This document shows positions 54,655 to 64,000 of a DNA stretch of 64,000 bases, one piece after another. Position 1 is the stretch's first letter. Every line of letters begins with the position of its first letter. Location: contig VXIS01000130.1 of assembly GCA_008704415.1 (NCBI GenBank), positions 55,242 to 119,241 on the forward strand, in the 5' to 3' direction. The DNA is from Sphaerosporella brunnea. Taxonomy: Eukaryota; Ascomycota; Pezizomycetes; Pezizales; Pyronemataceae. The translations under genes and the position numbers were made by a program. Below the pieces are notes generated by a model that saw only the letters and a list, made by a program, of their open reading frames with translations, did no database searches and was not told the DNA's origin.

Positions 54655-56220
54655 ATGGATTCTAACAAAGCAACAGCACCCTCGGCGGCACCTGGAAAAG
54701 GAGACCACCTTTGTGTTCTCGTTCACGGGTATGAACTCACCATCCCCTTATTATCCGCCATCGTGGCTGACGTGGAGCCGCGCGGCAGCTTTTGGGGAAA
54801 TCCCTCGCACTTGGAATATCTCCACGACTCGTTGCGTGCTCAACATGACCAATCAGTGCTGCAACTGCTGGTGTGTGAGCGTAACTCGGGAAGGAATACG
54901 TATGATGGTATCGAAACCGGTGGCGAGCGCGTGGCGAAAGAAATAGAGGATACGATTGAGCACTTTGCTAGGAACGGAGTCACCATCACCAAGATTTCGA
55001 TCGTGGGGTACTCGCTAGGTGAGTGCTATGAATGCCGGATGCCGGGCTGCGGGCTGACACTCTCGCAGGCGGTCTGATCTCGAGATATGCGATCGGGCTA
55101 CTCTACTCGAAAGGCTACTTCCAGAAGATCAAGCCCGTAAACTTCACTACCTTTGCTACGCCGCACTTGGGGGTCCGAACTCCGCTGCTGGGCTGGCATA
55201 ATCACATCTGGTTCGTGTGCACATTCTCTTCGCAGAAGCCCGTCACTTACTTGTCGGGGGAACAGGAATGTCTTGGGCGCACGCACCCTCTCAGTTTCGG
55301 GACGCCAGCTCTTCATGATTGACAAATTTCGCGGAACCTCTCGGCCGCTGTTGTCGGTATTGGCAGATAAAGACTCTGTATTCTACAAGGGTCTCGCCAT
55401 GTTCCAAAACAAAATCCTCTACGCGAACATCGTGAACGACAAAAGCTGCTGCTGGTACACCTCGGCGATTTCGCGCACAGATCCGTTCGCAGACCTCTCC
55501 GAGGTGAGCGTGAACTTTCTCTCAGGTTATGAGCCGATTGTTGTCGACCCGCAAAATCCTGTCCAGCCTGCGCCGCCCAAGGATGATATCCGTCTGCCCA
55601 TGAGCCACCGCATTGGCCAAGGTGGAAAGAGGGTGGCAAAGTTTCCGGTGGCTCTGGTTTATGCGGTCATTGTCCCGATTGGCATTCTCTGCTTCCTGCT
55701 CAATTCACTGTTGCAGACGGCGTTGAGCTTCCGTCGGATACGGATTCACAGCAATCAGGAGGAATGGCATGACTATACGAGCTTGCCGCTGCTGGCGGAG
55801 GAGATACAAGAGGTCGCCGACTCGGTGTTTGAGGAAATTCACCACGAACTGGAGCCCGACCATTTGCCGCCTGGATCTGAGGAACAGAGTGCGGGCGACC
55901 TTGGCAACGAGGGTAGACTCACGGACAGCATGATGGGAATCGACAACAAGGTTGTCGAGCCAGCCGTGACCGCGGTGGCTGAAGAGAAGCCGGAGAAGGA
56001 AGGGAAGCGTCAGATGGAGTCCCCGACGCTGGCGCTGCACCCATTGCAATTTAGGATGATTCACAATCTGGATTCTTTGGAGTTCAGGAAGTTTCCGGTG
56101 TGGATACATGGGGATAGGCACACCCATGCGGCTATCATCGTGAGGAAGCCCAACGAGAAGCGGTGGAAGGAGGGACGAGTTGTGGTCAAGCATTGGGTCA
56201 ATGAGTGCTTTGATGTTTAA
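54655..56220 (+). CDS. DUF676 putative serine esterase/lipase (Lpl1/Rog1-like)
   Basis: Exons 54655-54728, 54789-55018, 55069-55210 and 55266-56220 encode about 466 aa. The alpha/beta-hydrolase signature is complete: CVLVHGFWGNPSHLEYLHDS (oxyanion HG) and SIVGYSLGGLISRYAIG (nucleophile Ser100 in GYSLG), then NFTTFATPHLGVRTPLLGW. A hydrophobic segment at about 276-300 (VALVYAVIVPIGILCFLLNS) is a likely membrane or lipid-droplet anchor. The C-terminal region contains a conserved-looking HGDRHTHAAIIVRKPNEKRW, where a catalytic His may lie. Yeast relatives are YOR059C/Lpl1, a lipid-droplet phospholipase, and Rog1, a monoacylglycerol lipase. The substrate here is inferred only. All three introns (60, 50 and 55 nt) are needed to assemble the core. 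Confidence 0.92.
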
Positions 56221-56638
56221 AGGCGCTTACTCCTAGATGCGCGCCAGAGATTGGGGGTTTGATGTCTGTTTTGGGGTTGGTAGGCGCACGATTGATACCA
56301 TTTGAGCTGTTTTTTTTTTATTGACGCCCGCGATTGAAAGTTTGTTTTTGAGGCAGGTATCAGGCGCGATTGCATCTTTTGCTGCGGAGTTTTCTTTATT
56401 GTTTTGAGCTGTGTATATTGAATTTGGGTGTCGAAGTAAAGTAGAATATTATGCGCTGATCGACCGTGAGGCAAAAAAACCGTGTGACCACCAACTTCAG
56501 GCCTGACGTCACGTCACGCAACAAGGCAAGCATGACCTCGTCGACATAAGAACTCTCCCGTTCTTCAGTAACATCCCCCAGCTCACACGATACTTTTCAC
56601 ACCAACCACCATTATCAACCACCAACAAGCAAGCAATA
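56221..56638. other. intergenic
   Basis: This holds the 3' region of the lipase gene and the CA-rich leader (ACCAACCACC, CAACAAGCAAGC) of the next small gene. Confidence 0.55.
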
Positions 56639-56917
56639 ATGTCAAGCAGCGGCAACCCCAACTACGAATCCCCCACGTTCCAGCACCTGGCGTATGAAAA
56701 CGCGCAGATACGGAAGCATATGGAGGAGCGGCGGGCTGCTATTGCGGCGGAGGAGCGCAGGAGGAAGGATGTCGCGCAGGCTATGGGAGGTAAGGAGGAG
56801 GTTGAGAGGGAGGAGGCGGGGAGAAAGGAGGATGTGGGGAGAAAGGAGGATGTGGAGAGAAAGGAGGATGTGGGGGGAAAGGGCGGGAATTTGGGGAGCA
56901 AGAAGAGGTATATGTGA
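56639..56917 (+). CDS. small charged hypothetical protein with RKEDVG repeats
   Basis: This is a single-exon ORF of 92 aa. The N-terminal half, SPTFQHLAYENAQIRKHMEE followed by RRAAIAAEERRRK, is a likely charged helix. The second half contains the hexapeptide RKEDV(G/E) three times, encoded by an 18-bp tandem repeat (about 56821-56877). A convincing leader precedes the ATG. No family was recognised. Confidence 0.6.
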   Translation: MSSSGNPNYESPTFQHLAYENAQIRKHMEERRAAIAAEERRRKDVAQAMGGKEEVEREEAGRKEDVGRKEDVERKEDVGGKGGNLGSKKRYM

Positions 56918-57157
56918 GCTTTACCCTGTTGTTTGGCTAGGGGATAGTAGGCTGACAATGGTGGAAGTCATTAGGAATGGAGGGAAGGGAGGGGACAGGT
57001 TGGAGTGTAGTTACTGTATTATTCCATCCGTCCACAATGCAAGTCTACAATGCTGTAACAAAACAAGTAAAAACATTTGAGAAAAAAGGATAGGGAACGG
57101 GCGGGGTGCAGGTGCCGACTACTTCTTCCTTGTCAACAGCGACAAGCCCACAACCCA

Positions 57158-57574
57158 TCAACCCCCGCCCTCCCCACGACACATCCTCCCCACCCTACCC
57201 ATACCGCTCCTGATCATTCGCTCCATCACCACAATCGCACGCGGATCCATCATCTCCAACGTAGGCTCATCGACAAAGGCGTCCAGCAGCTCCAGCAGCG
57301 CCAGCAGCTCGCACAGCGCATAGAACAGCTGCTCGACGCGGTACCACACGCGCACGTCGGCGTTCTGCGGAAGGTTGAAGGAGAGCGTTGCGTACTCCAG
57401 CGACGTCGCCTCGTGCAGGAAGAGGAGCTGGTGGTGCGAGTTGCGGAGGAGCGTGCTGAAGGCGTGGGGGGTGAGGGTGCGGGTGGGGTGGGCGCGGTGG
57501 TGGGTGCGGTAAGCTGGGTGAGAGGGCTGGTCCTCGCGGAAGAGGAGGTCGCTGAGAGACGGGCGTGCAGTCAT
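57158..57574 (-). CDS. hypothetical protein, 138 aa
   Basis: This is a single-exon minus-strand ORF with a plausible structured core: SLEYATLSFNLPQNADVRVW and YRVEQLFYALCELLALLELL, then DAFVDEPTLEMMDPRAIVVM. The hydrophobic pattern suggests amphipathic helices. A GC-rich 179-codon frame overlaps on the plus strand (57077-57616) but is low-complexity. The minus-strand frame looks more protein-like and was chosen. No family was recognised. It is convergent with the preceding small gene. Confidence 0.5.
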   Translation of the reverse strand: MTARPSLSDLLFREDQPSHPAYRTHHRAHPTRTLTPHAFSTLLRNSHHQLLFLHEATSLEYATLSFNLPQNADVRVWYRVEQLFYALCELLALLELLDAFVDEPTLEMMDPRAIVVMERMIRSGMGRVGRMCRGEGGG

Positions 57575-58591
57575 TATGCCGTGTGTGGAGGTGGAGGGCT
57601 TGTGAGTTTTGGGTAGGAGTTGATGTTGGCTGGACTGGATGGACTATGCTGTGCTGTGCTTTGCTGTGCTTTGCTTCACTGCGTAGCACGCTATCCTGTC
57701 CTCCGAGTCGGATCGAGTGTCTGTTTGGGCGGCGAGGCACTGGTCACGGTCACGGTTGGTCACCACGAGGAGCACTGCGAGTGGAAAGGGTGGAAATCGC
57801 GATGAATATCTAAGGTATACGTAGCAGCAACACCTGTTTGAACCATCACTACCTCCAGCTGTGATACAGTTGATTCTCGTGAGTTATATTATGGAAATAT
57901 CCTCCCGACCGAGTTAGGTATCCCGCCAACACAACCAGGCTCATATATATCCAACCCCGTTGCTCGTGAATTCAAGTTCATTGTAACCTATCTGTCCGCC
58001 CAAACGCGAAACGTGGAAGTGAAAATGGTAGGAATTCAAGCCGTCAGCAGCAGCAGAAGCAGCAGCCCAACTTCACCAATCACCGAGAGTAAGAGTAGCA
58101 CCTTTTGCGTTGTTGGACAGCCTCTCATGCCCTTGTGCCTGCTCCCGCTCCGGGTCCGGGAAGGGACACTTCGAATTCGAAGCAGTTCAACATCCCGTCC
58201 CCAAAATCACCCAAGGCTCCGACAGGGCCTCAAGTGCTGGCTTAGCCAATCGACAGACCCAATAGTTCCACCACTCGGCGTTTAAAACCTCGAGCTCGAG
58301 TTGAAGGTCTTTCTTCCTTCCTTCCTTCCTGCCTTTCCAGCTGAGCTGCTGTGTTTACAAACCAGACCTCTCCTTGTTGATTAACGAAGAGCTTCGCATG
58401 CTGTATAAACCGCCATAGCTACTCTATGGTTTCCCTTGACCCCGCCGCTCTGCTACTCTGCTACTCTGCCAGCCTCGAAGAATTACGTTGCGGGTTCGGG
58501 CATGGGCCTCAAACCCGATTGCTCTGTTGCTCTGCGATTCTACGACCTTCCCGCCATGCCTCAATAACCAAACGTGCATGTTTGTCAGCAT

Positions 58592-58656
58592 GCCTCTCTT
58601 GCTCAATCGTGAGACTCTTAATCTCAAGATTGCGGGTTAGACCCCCGTGTGGGGCT
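58592..58656 (+). pseudogene. tRNA-Lys(CTT) pseudogene
   Basis: This 65-nt sequence aligns to the intact tRNA-Lys at 42712-42784. It keeps the anticodon arm (TGAGACTCTTAATCTCA) but has lost 8 nt of the D-arm (GGTAGAGC). Substitutions break the B box (GGTTAGACCCC instead of GGTTCGACCCC). The acceptor stem also differs (GCCTCTC). It cannot fold or be transcribed normally. No A-tail or SINE body is attached. Confidence 0.9.
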
Positions 58657-59845
58657 GGCGCTGTCTCTTCTTCCAACTAGAAGTTGTCATGTGAGTAGTG
58701 ATAATACCTATAGCTAGGCAGAGATGGTGCAGCTGCAATATTCATTGCTCGTCTAGTTACCCCCCCACAGCAGAAGGACTTTTTAAACCCAAAATGACAG
58801 CACTTGATGCCACCGGTTATAGGTCCTTGGGCGAGCTGTGCGATGAAGGGCTTCGCGAACATTGCGTTCCATCTTGGGGCTCGTGTGCATTCGCGCGCAA
58901 CTTCTCGAATGGATGCAGCTTCTGGTTCAAGTTGCATCGCCGTCGTTGTGGCTTTGACTTTTCTGCCGTGAGAATTGGACGCCATGACAAGACGGTAGTC
59001 GACGGGATCGAGGAAACCTGTTGGTGAAATTCTGTTGCTGATGGCACTCACTCTGATCGCAAGTCAACAAACGTCGAAATCAGCCCCCATCGTCTTTCAA
59101 TACAGAATGGAGCAGCAGAGATATGGCAAGGAACCAGAGTGCAGATATGCGCAAGCAAACTCCCAACGCCAAAAATCCCCCAGGCCAATATCTAACTACA
59201 GCTCCTCATCAGACCCCCAATTGTTCTATGTAAACAATTGTTTTCCCCGTAGGCGTGGGTATGTCCATGAGATACAGTAATCACGGCCCCTGAACGGACA
59301 GGACTGCCTTGTCTCTGATTGGGATACTGATCAACCCAGTGCTGAGTATGGTACGGTTGGCTCGACCACAGTCAGCCCCCGTGCTCAATGAAACGGTGGT
59401 CCTTTCTAGAAGCCCTTTTCAAATACTTCTTGTTTATCTACAAGTAAGTATCCAACACCGAGTTTCTCATTAGGGATGATTTCAAGCTGGACTCGGCAGA
59501 AGGACGTTCCGGCTCTCGGTTTCATGCTACCGAATTGATGATAGGCAGAACTTCATGATCCTGGCAATGGCTGCAACTAAGTAGGTGATGATTCGGTTAT
59601 GTGAGCTGTGAGTCACAGTGGGGCACTCGGTCCGCCGCGGATTGGCTTTCCTTTCGAAAGCCCTTAAATTGGGCTCATCTCACATTTGTGGAAATGCACG
59701 CATCTGGTTTGCCAGCGAATTGCGTGAGTGATGAGATGGGAGACGGTGATTTATTAGCGATATTAGCGATATCGATGCCTTGATAAGAATAGATGTCTGG
59801 GCTGTCCAAGCAGAGCTCAGCCCTGACCACTTGATAGTGGATATC

Positions 59846-59993
59846 AGTAGATGGTGGATGATAAGATAAGATAAGAGATATGCCTAAAGCGGTAAGGTTC
59901 ATATATCGAGTGATGACCAGTGAGCGGCCATGAGAGCGGGACCTTACCGCTTTAGGCATATCTCTTATCTTATCTCATCATCCACCATCTACT
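59846..59993. repeat. long near-perfect inverted repeat with GATAAG motifs
   Basis: The left arm (59846-59898) and right arm (59941-59993) are reverse complements over 53 bp with a single mismatch, around a 42-bp spacer. The left arm carries three overlapping GATAAG motifs (59860, 59865, 59870). In the right arm the mismatch turns one into GATGAG. It ends 84 bp before the p25 start codon, so it lies in its promoter or leader. Confidence 0.95.
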
Positions 59994-60077
59994 TTAAATT
60001 CTTATCCCTGCCCTCCAACGCCAACCCTTGCTCATCTCGCCAACAAAGAAGCTCCCAGCGTCACCGCGCCCCCAACC

Positions 60078-60754
60078 ATGCCGCCCAAACAAGTGAAAGG
60101 CGAATACATCGAAACCGACACCGGCAACAAAGTCAGTCGAAAATCGAACATTCTCGGGTCTCAGAACATCATTCTTGGTGGCAAGACGATCATCCAGGCG
60201 GACTGCACGATCCGCGGCGATTTGCGACGCGCTGGCGCTCCCGGACAACATGGAAATGTCGCTATCGCGGTGGGACGGTATTGCTTTTTTGCCCGGAGCT
60301 CGGTGTTGAAGCCGCCGGGGAAGACGCATCGGGGGTATGCCGAGCTTGATGGGGGGGGGGGAGTGGGGAGTGGGAAGGGAGGGGATGCGCTGATGTGCGG
60401 CGGTGTACAGAGCGTTCAGTTTCTACCCCATGAAACTCGGAGACCACGTATTTATCGGCGAAGGAGCGGTGGTGGAAGCGGCGATGGTGGGGAACTTCGT
60501 ACACATCGGCGCCGGAGCCGTGATTGGGAAGTTTGCGATCATTAAGGACTGCGTGAGGATCGAGGAGGGAACTGTCGTCGCGCCGCATACCGTCATTCCG
60601 CCGTTTTCGAGGGTTGCTGGGCGTCCCGGTGTTGTGGTTGAGGAACTGCCAGAGACGGCCCAGGAGAGCTTGGAACGTAGGGTTTTTTCAGCGCTTTTGG
60701 GGTGGGCTTGTGCTGACGTTTGCGGCAGTTAAACAGCTTTATCGCGTTATATAG
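60078..60754 (+). CDS. dynactin subunit p25 (DCTN5 homologue)
   Basis: Exons 60078-60334, 60411-60676 and 60729-60754 encode 182 aa, the typical p25 length. It starts [20 protein letters not shown], followed by left-handed beta-helix hexapeptide repeats: [20 protein letters not shown], then IRGDLRRAG. Later segments are [40 protein letters not shown] and [13 protein letters not shown]. p25 sits at the pointed end of dynactin with p27 and links dynein to endosomes. The first intron contains a long G-run. The last exon (8 codons, ending LKQLYRVI) is inferred because splicing gives a normal p25 C-terminus; unspliced, the frame ends ADVCGS. A GATA-rich hairpin lies directly upstream. Confidence 0.93.
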
Positions 60755-61140
60755 GGCTACACGATGGCGGTCATATGGGGATACAGCGATGAGCTCTTAT
60801 GCGGAGGGCATAGAGAAGGTTCCAGCGGCTTGTAGGAGAGGGGATTGGCGCCGTCTGGTCCAGCGGAGTAGAAGGGGAAAGAGGCAGCGCTGCTTCTAAC
60901 ATTGGGAATAGGCGTCACGCTGCACTATTCTGAGAAGTCAATTAGCACAGCTATTATGAGCTCTTTTATCACAAATAACAAAATGAGCGGCGGAATTTAT
61001 CTTCGGGTCCTTGACCTTTGCACGTGAAAGGCTATTTTAATGGCCTTGACCTTACTTAGCGCCACCCAACTTTGAACGCGTCGCTGTCGCGTCTCTCTCT
61101 CGTCCACGACCCAACCAGAAATTCACAACCACCACCAACC
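60755..61140. other. intergenic between p25 and the Fta4-like gene
   Basis: This is short non-coding sequence. The end is CA-rich, like a leader. No repeats were seen. Confidence 0.55.
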
Positions 61141-61967
61141 ATGCCGCCGAACACCACGGCCTCAGTCTACACAGCCAAATGCGACTTCCTCACCACAATG
61201 GTCCGACAGTTGTCGGTGCTGCACCAACCCAACATGGAGGACCTCCCCGCCTCCGATGAACACGGCGACCTGCCGGACTCGGTGCTACAAACCGTCTACT
61301 ACAAGCTTTCGATCGTCGCCAAAAAACAAGGCAACCTTATCTACTCCCAGCAGACACTGCGGCACGTAGCGGAGCAGATTGACAGCTTGTATTGGGAGGA
61401 GGAGGAGGGCGGAGAGAGAGGGGATGCCGGCGCAGCTGAGGTCTTGAGAGCCGGTGTTGATCTGAGGAATAGCGAGTTTGTTACCTCCCTGCGATGTTAT
61501 AGGATTGCATCGCTGATCGATGGACGGTGTATAGGAACATCGATCGCCTCCCCGCGTCGTATCCTGCTACTGCTGACGCTAGTGAAGAGGACCTCGAGGC
61601 GTACCAGGAACTTCGTGCTCGCCTGAGCGTCGCCAGCCAGAGCCTTGCTAGCCAGCGGGGAAAAAAGGCTTATTATGAGCGCTTGAGAAATATGATACGC
61701 CCGTTTGCGGAGCCCAGAGAAAATGTGCAGCCGAACTTGGTCACGAGGGACGGAGAACTCAATGCAGAACTCGAGAGAACGAAGATATTGGCGGTTCTTC
61801 TGGCGGGGCAGTTACAGAAGGCGGGGTTGAAGCTAGGAAGGAAAGAGGATGAGGACGTGGAGATGGGGAGTGAAGAGGAAGAAGAAGAGGAGGAGAAGGA
61901 GGAGGAAGATGCGGATGTGATCCGGGAGAGGGTGGAGGGGCTGAAGAAGTTGTTGGCCATGGGTTGA
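61141..61967 (+). CDS. kinetochore protein Fta4-like (Sim4/CCAN complex)
   Basis: Two exons (61141-61475 and 61535-61967, intron 59 nt with GCTGAT branch) encode about 255 aa. Characteristic segments are FLTTMVRQLSVLHQPNMEDL, TVYYKLSIVAKKQGNLIYSQ followed by QTLRHVAEQIDSLYWE, and YERLRNMIRPFAEPRENVQP. A coiled-coil and highly acidic C-terminus (long Glu run) ends in VIRERVEGLKKLLAMG. The QxxRHVAEQIDxLYW block is the recognisable mark of Fta4, a subunit of the fission-yeast Sim4 complex at centromeric chromatin. The assignment is from memory of the family. Neighbours are unrelated. Confidence 0.75.
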
Positions 61968-62237
61968 TTCGCTGCTGGTGGGGCTCACTTGTTCTGCTTC
62001 TGCTTGCTTGGCGGCGTTCTGGCGTTGCGATATCTCGTTTCGTTTTTTTTTTCAATTGGCTCTGAAAATGAGGTTCATTTGTTCATTTGAGAAAGTGCAA
62101 TTGAATTGAAAGTTGTTCATGAGTGAGAGCGTGTGAATATCGATTAATTCAAAACAAACAAGTGCAAACAATTCTCGCCGCCGCCCAACCTTTACACCCC
62201 ACCTCTCCCCCGCCCGAAACTCAAAATCCTCAAGAAA

Positions 62238-63261
62238 ATGCCCGAAAGCTCAGAAGGCTCCAAAGCCACGAGTACGGCGCCGGACGGCAAGCGTCTGCGG
62301 GTGCGCCGGAGCAAGAGCTTCTTGGCAAGCCGGCCGCTAGTGCAACCTGAAGGCGACCCTATCCCCGTTCCCAACCAGAAAACCGACAGCAACAGCAGCA
62401 AGCCCAACAACCCCTCCGAAGCTCAGCAGCAGAAGCAGCAGCAGCAGCCGCAGCCGCAATACCGCAACCCACGCCGAACCTATCGCCTCAAAGTCCCAAC
62501 CCTCGACGGCATCCCAAGATACAACGCCGACATGTTTCCCGCTGTGAGCGCCGGTCACCCGTTGGATCTGAACCACCTGTGGCAGCAGGTGCAGGAGCTC
62601 TCGGCAGTGCTCGCCGCGAACAGGGAGAACACTGTTGGCCTGGTGCGCAAGGCGAACGAGTTGAGAGTACCACCCCTCCCCCCCCAACACCTCTCAACGG
62701 TGCTGACAAGCTAGAACTATACTGCTGGCGCGGTCCCCGGCGCGGAGGCCACAGATAATGTCGTCAACGGCAACGTCGCGATACCTTCGCAGCGCGAACT
62801 GGAGCTTGCGGAGGAGAACCGGCAGTTGCGACAAGAGGTCGCGGGACTTCGCACCGAAAATGAAGACTTGGGATTACTCGTGCAGGACTATGAGACGGTG
62901 CTGGAAAAGGTTCTGGAGGGATTGAGGGTCTATGCTGTGGGTTCCCATTCCTTATTACCCTGCCAACACGGTGTTGACATAGATGATACAGCATGAACAT
63001 AGCCTGGCTACTATCAACATCCACTCCTCCTACACCAACCAGCTCGCCAACGAGCGTGCCGCGAACGCTGCCCTGCGTCAGCGCGAGATCGACACCCAGG
63101 CTAGACTCACCAATCTGAGTACCTGGATCAGAGAGGCGTATGCCCACGCGACCGAGCTCGAGCCGGATATCATCATCGAGCAGTACAAGGCTGAGAACGC
63201 GGCCTTGAGAGAGGCTTTGGGCATTAATGATGAGCCTGACAGCTCTGAGGAGGGAGAGTAA
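62238..63261 (+). CDS. coiled-coil protein, SIKE/FGFR1OP2 (SCI1)-like
   Basis: Exons 62238-62666, 62715-62936 and 62992-63261 encode about 306 aa. Residues 1-90 are basic and Gln-rich (SEAQQQKQQQQPQPQ). The rest is nearly continuous coiled coil: LWQQVQELSAVLAANRENTV, LAEENRQLRQEVAGLRTENE, VQDYETVLEKVLEGLRVYAH and IEQYKAENAALREALGINDE. A QDYE..LE...E..R.Y..EH segment and an ENxxLRExLGI end resemble the SIKE/FGFR1OP2 family, whose fungal member SCI1 belongs to the STRIPAK complex. Other coiled-coil families cannot be excluded. All joins are phase 0. The C-terminus is acidic. Confidence 0.7.
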
Positions 63262-64000
63262 TCTACATACTTTACTTCCTACTAGTTGTTTCAATTCACA
63301 CGTTTCTGTCCTTTACTACTCTGCTGCTTTTTTGGCGACGGTGTTGGAGTTTTTTTTTTTTCTTTGCGTATGTTGGGATTTGGGGGGGGGAGGGGCATTT
63401 TCACTAGAATATCATAATAGGCGTTCGACGGTTGACTCTACCTAGATCTGGAGATAGAGATGGGCAAGTTCGTTATGGAACGTATCCATGTGATTCTTGT
63501 CAGCATATATATAGCTTACCGTGCCTGTTGTTTATCGCCAACCCAAAATTCGGGCTTTGATCACCAGGTAAGGCAGGATATTGAACCTATTCTCAGCGAG
63601 GGCTATTGTGATGATGGTGATGGAGCGCGCTAAATTTATTCTGCGAGGTACTCAGAGTACATACTGACAAATGCTGCAGCTGGAAGGGAAGCGGGAGCAA
63701 CCTTATATCGAATCCGGCCTTGCAATTGGCTGGTGCGCTACTTTTTTTTTTTTTTTTTTGGAGTATGCGATGGCAGAGAAGTGGCCTGTGGCTGGTTGTT
63801 GTGCCCTTGGCGTCGATAGAGACATATTGGGGCAAAACAAAAAAGATGAATGAGGTCGAAGTCAGCTTTCGCGGGCATTCAATTCCATTGCGCGGAATAC
63901 AATTTCAAAGTACCGTTTCGCCGGATGAGTTTGGATTTATTTTTGTTGCAATTAAGAGGTACGCAGATATATAATTGAGCGGCTAAGCGAGTTGAGTTTC
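63262..64000. other. terminal intergenic sequence
   Basis: T-runs lie at about 63350-63362 and 63741-63758. A frame of 84 codons at 63720-63974 has no recognisable content and could continue beyond the window only if spliced. Confidence 0.5.

Larger units (their letters stand above)
57575..60077. other. 2.5-kb gene-free region upstream of dynactin p25
   Basis: It contains a tRNA-Lys pseudogene (58592-58656) and the long inverted repeat (59846-59993). A short frame at 58013-58285 lies downstream of a TATATAT box (about 57942) but is Ser-rich and unrecognised. Otherwise nothing was seen. Confidence 0.55.

Noticed and set aside
57077..57616. 179-codon GC-rich plus-strand frame
   Set aside because: It is low-complexity (His/Arg/Gly/Val-rich) and opposite a more protein-like minus-strand frame.
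58013..58285. Ser-rich 90-codon frame after a TATATAT box
   Set aside because: The promoter-like box is suggestive, but the protein is unrecognised and no splice model gives a clearly better product.
1..64000. CRISPR array, biosynthetic cluster or antiviral system
   Set aside because: No array of spaced direct repeats is present, no PKS/NRPS or tailoring genes cluster, and the isolated accessory enzymes do not form a system.

Overview
This window looks like nuclear DNA of a filamentous ascomycete (Pezizomycotina). The genes are split by many short GT-AG introns (about 46-91 nt) with CTAAC- or CTGAT-like branch sites. The 5' leaders are CA- or pyrimidine-rich, and there is no operon logic. 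The gene set is fungal: a FacB/Cat8-type Zn2Cys6 activator, a kinetochore Fta4-like protein, the SIN scaffold Cdc14, a G-alpha with a non-myristoylated N-terminus, and a possible STRIPAK SIKE-like coiled coil. I can see no signature that fixes the genus.

Layout. 0.7-8.5 kb is conserved: SIN protein Cdc14 (+), ribosomal protein uL3/RPL3 (+), Qb-SNARE Vti1 (+) and DEAD-box helicase Mak5 (-). 8.5-12.6 kb is gene-free; it holds what looks like the 3' end of a decayed LINE retrotransposon plus a four-copy 21-bp array. 12.6-21.8 kb holds the FacB-like activator (+), a SET-domain methyltransferase (-), a small mitochondrial-type protein (+) and a YGR210C-type GTPase (-). 21.8-47.4 kb is the accessory part. 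It is sparse and repeat-bearing, with an NmrA-like oxidoreductase, a small cysteine-rich secreted protein, a calcineurin-like phosphoesterase, an orphan protein, a CsbD-like stress protein, a GNAT acetyltransferase, an F-box protein and a tRNA-Lys(CTT). Foldback elements and a pair of inverted dispersed repeats lie among them. 47.4-63.3 kb is conserved again: G-alpha, a PP2A activator (PTPA), an unknown protein, a DUF676 lipase, two small hypotheticals, dynactin p25, Fta4 and a SIKE/SCI1-like coiled coil.

The genes are mostly independent housekeeping or signalling units rather than a pathway. There is a loose cell-biology theme: Cdc14 in septation, Vti1 in trafficking, p25 in dynein cargo, Fta4 at the kinetochore, and G-alpha and PTPA in signalling. 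No biosynthetic cluster, CRISPR array or defence island is present. The most unusual things are structural. The CsbD-like gene is bracketed by two inverted copies of a repeat of about 250-290 bp. Two hairpin elements share a 20-bp terminus. A 53-bp near-perfect inverted repeat carrying tandem GATAAG motifs lies just upstream of dynactin p25. A 36-bp tandem duplication copies a 3' splice site and stop codon. Four genes have exons of 9-16 nt. A broken tRNA-Lys copy lies 16 kb from the intact one.

All exon boundaries were placed by eye from splice consensus, reading frame and family resemblance. No alignment was run.
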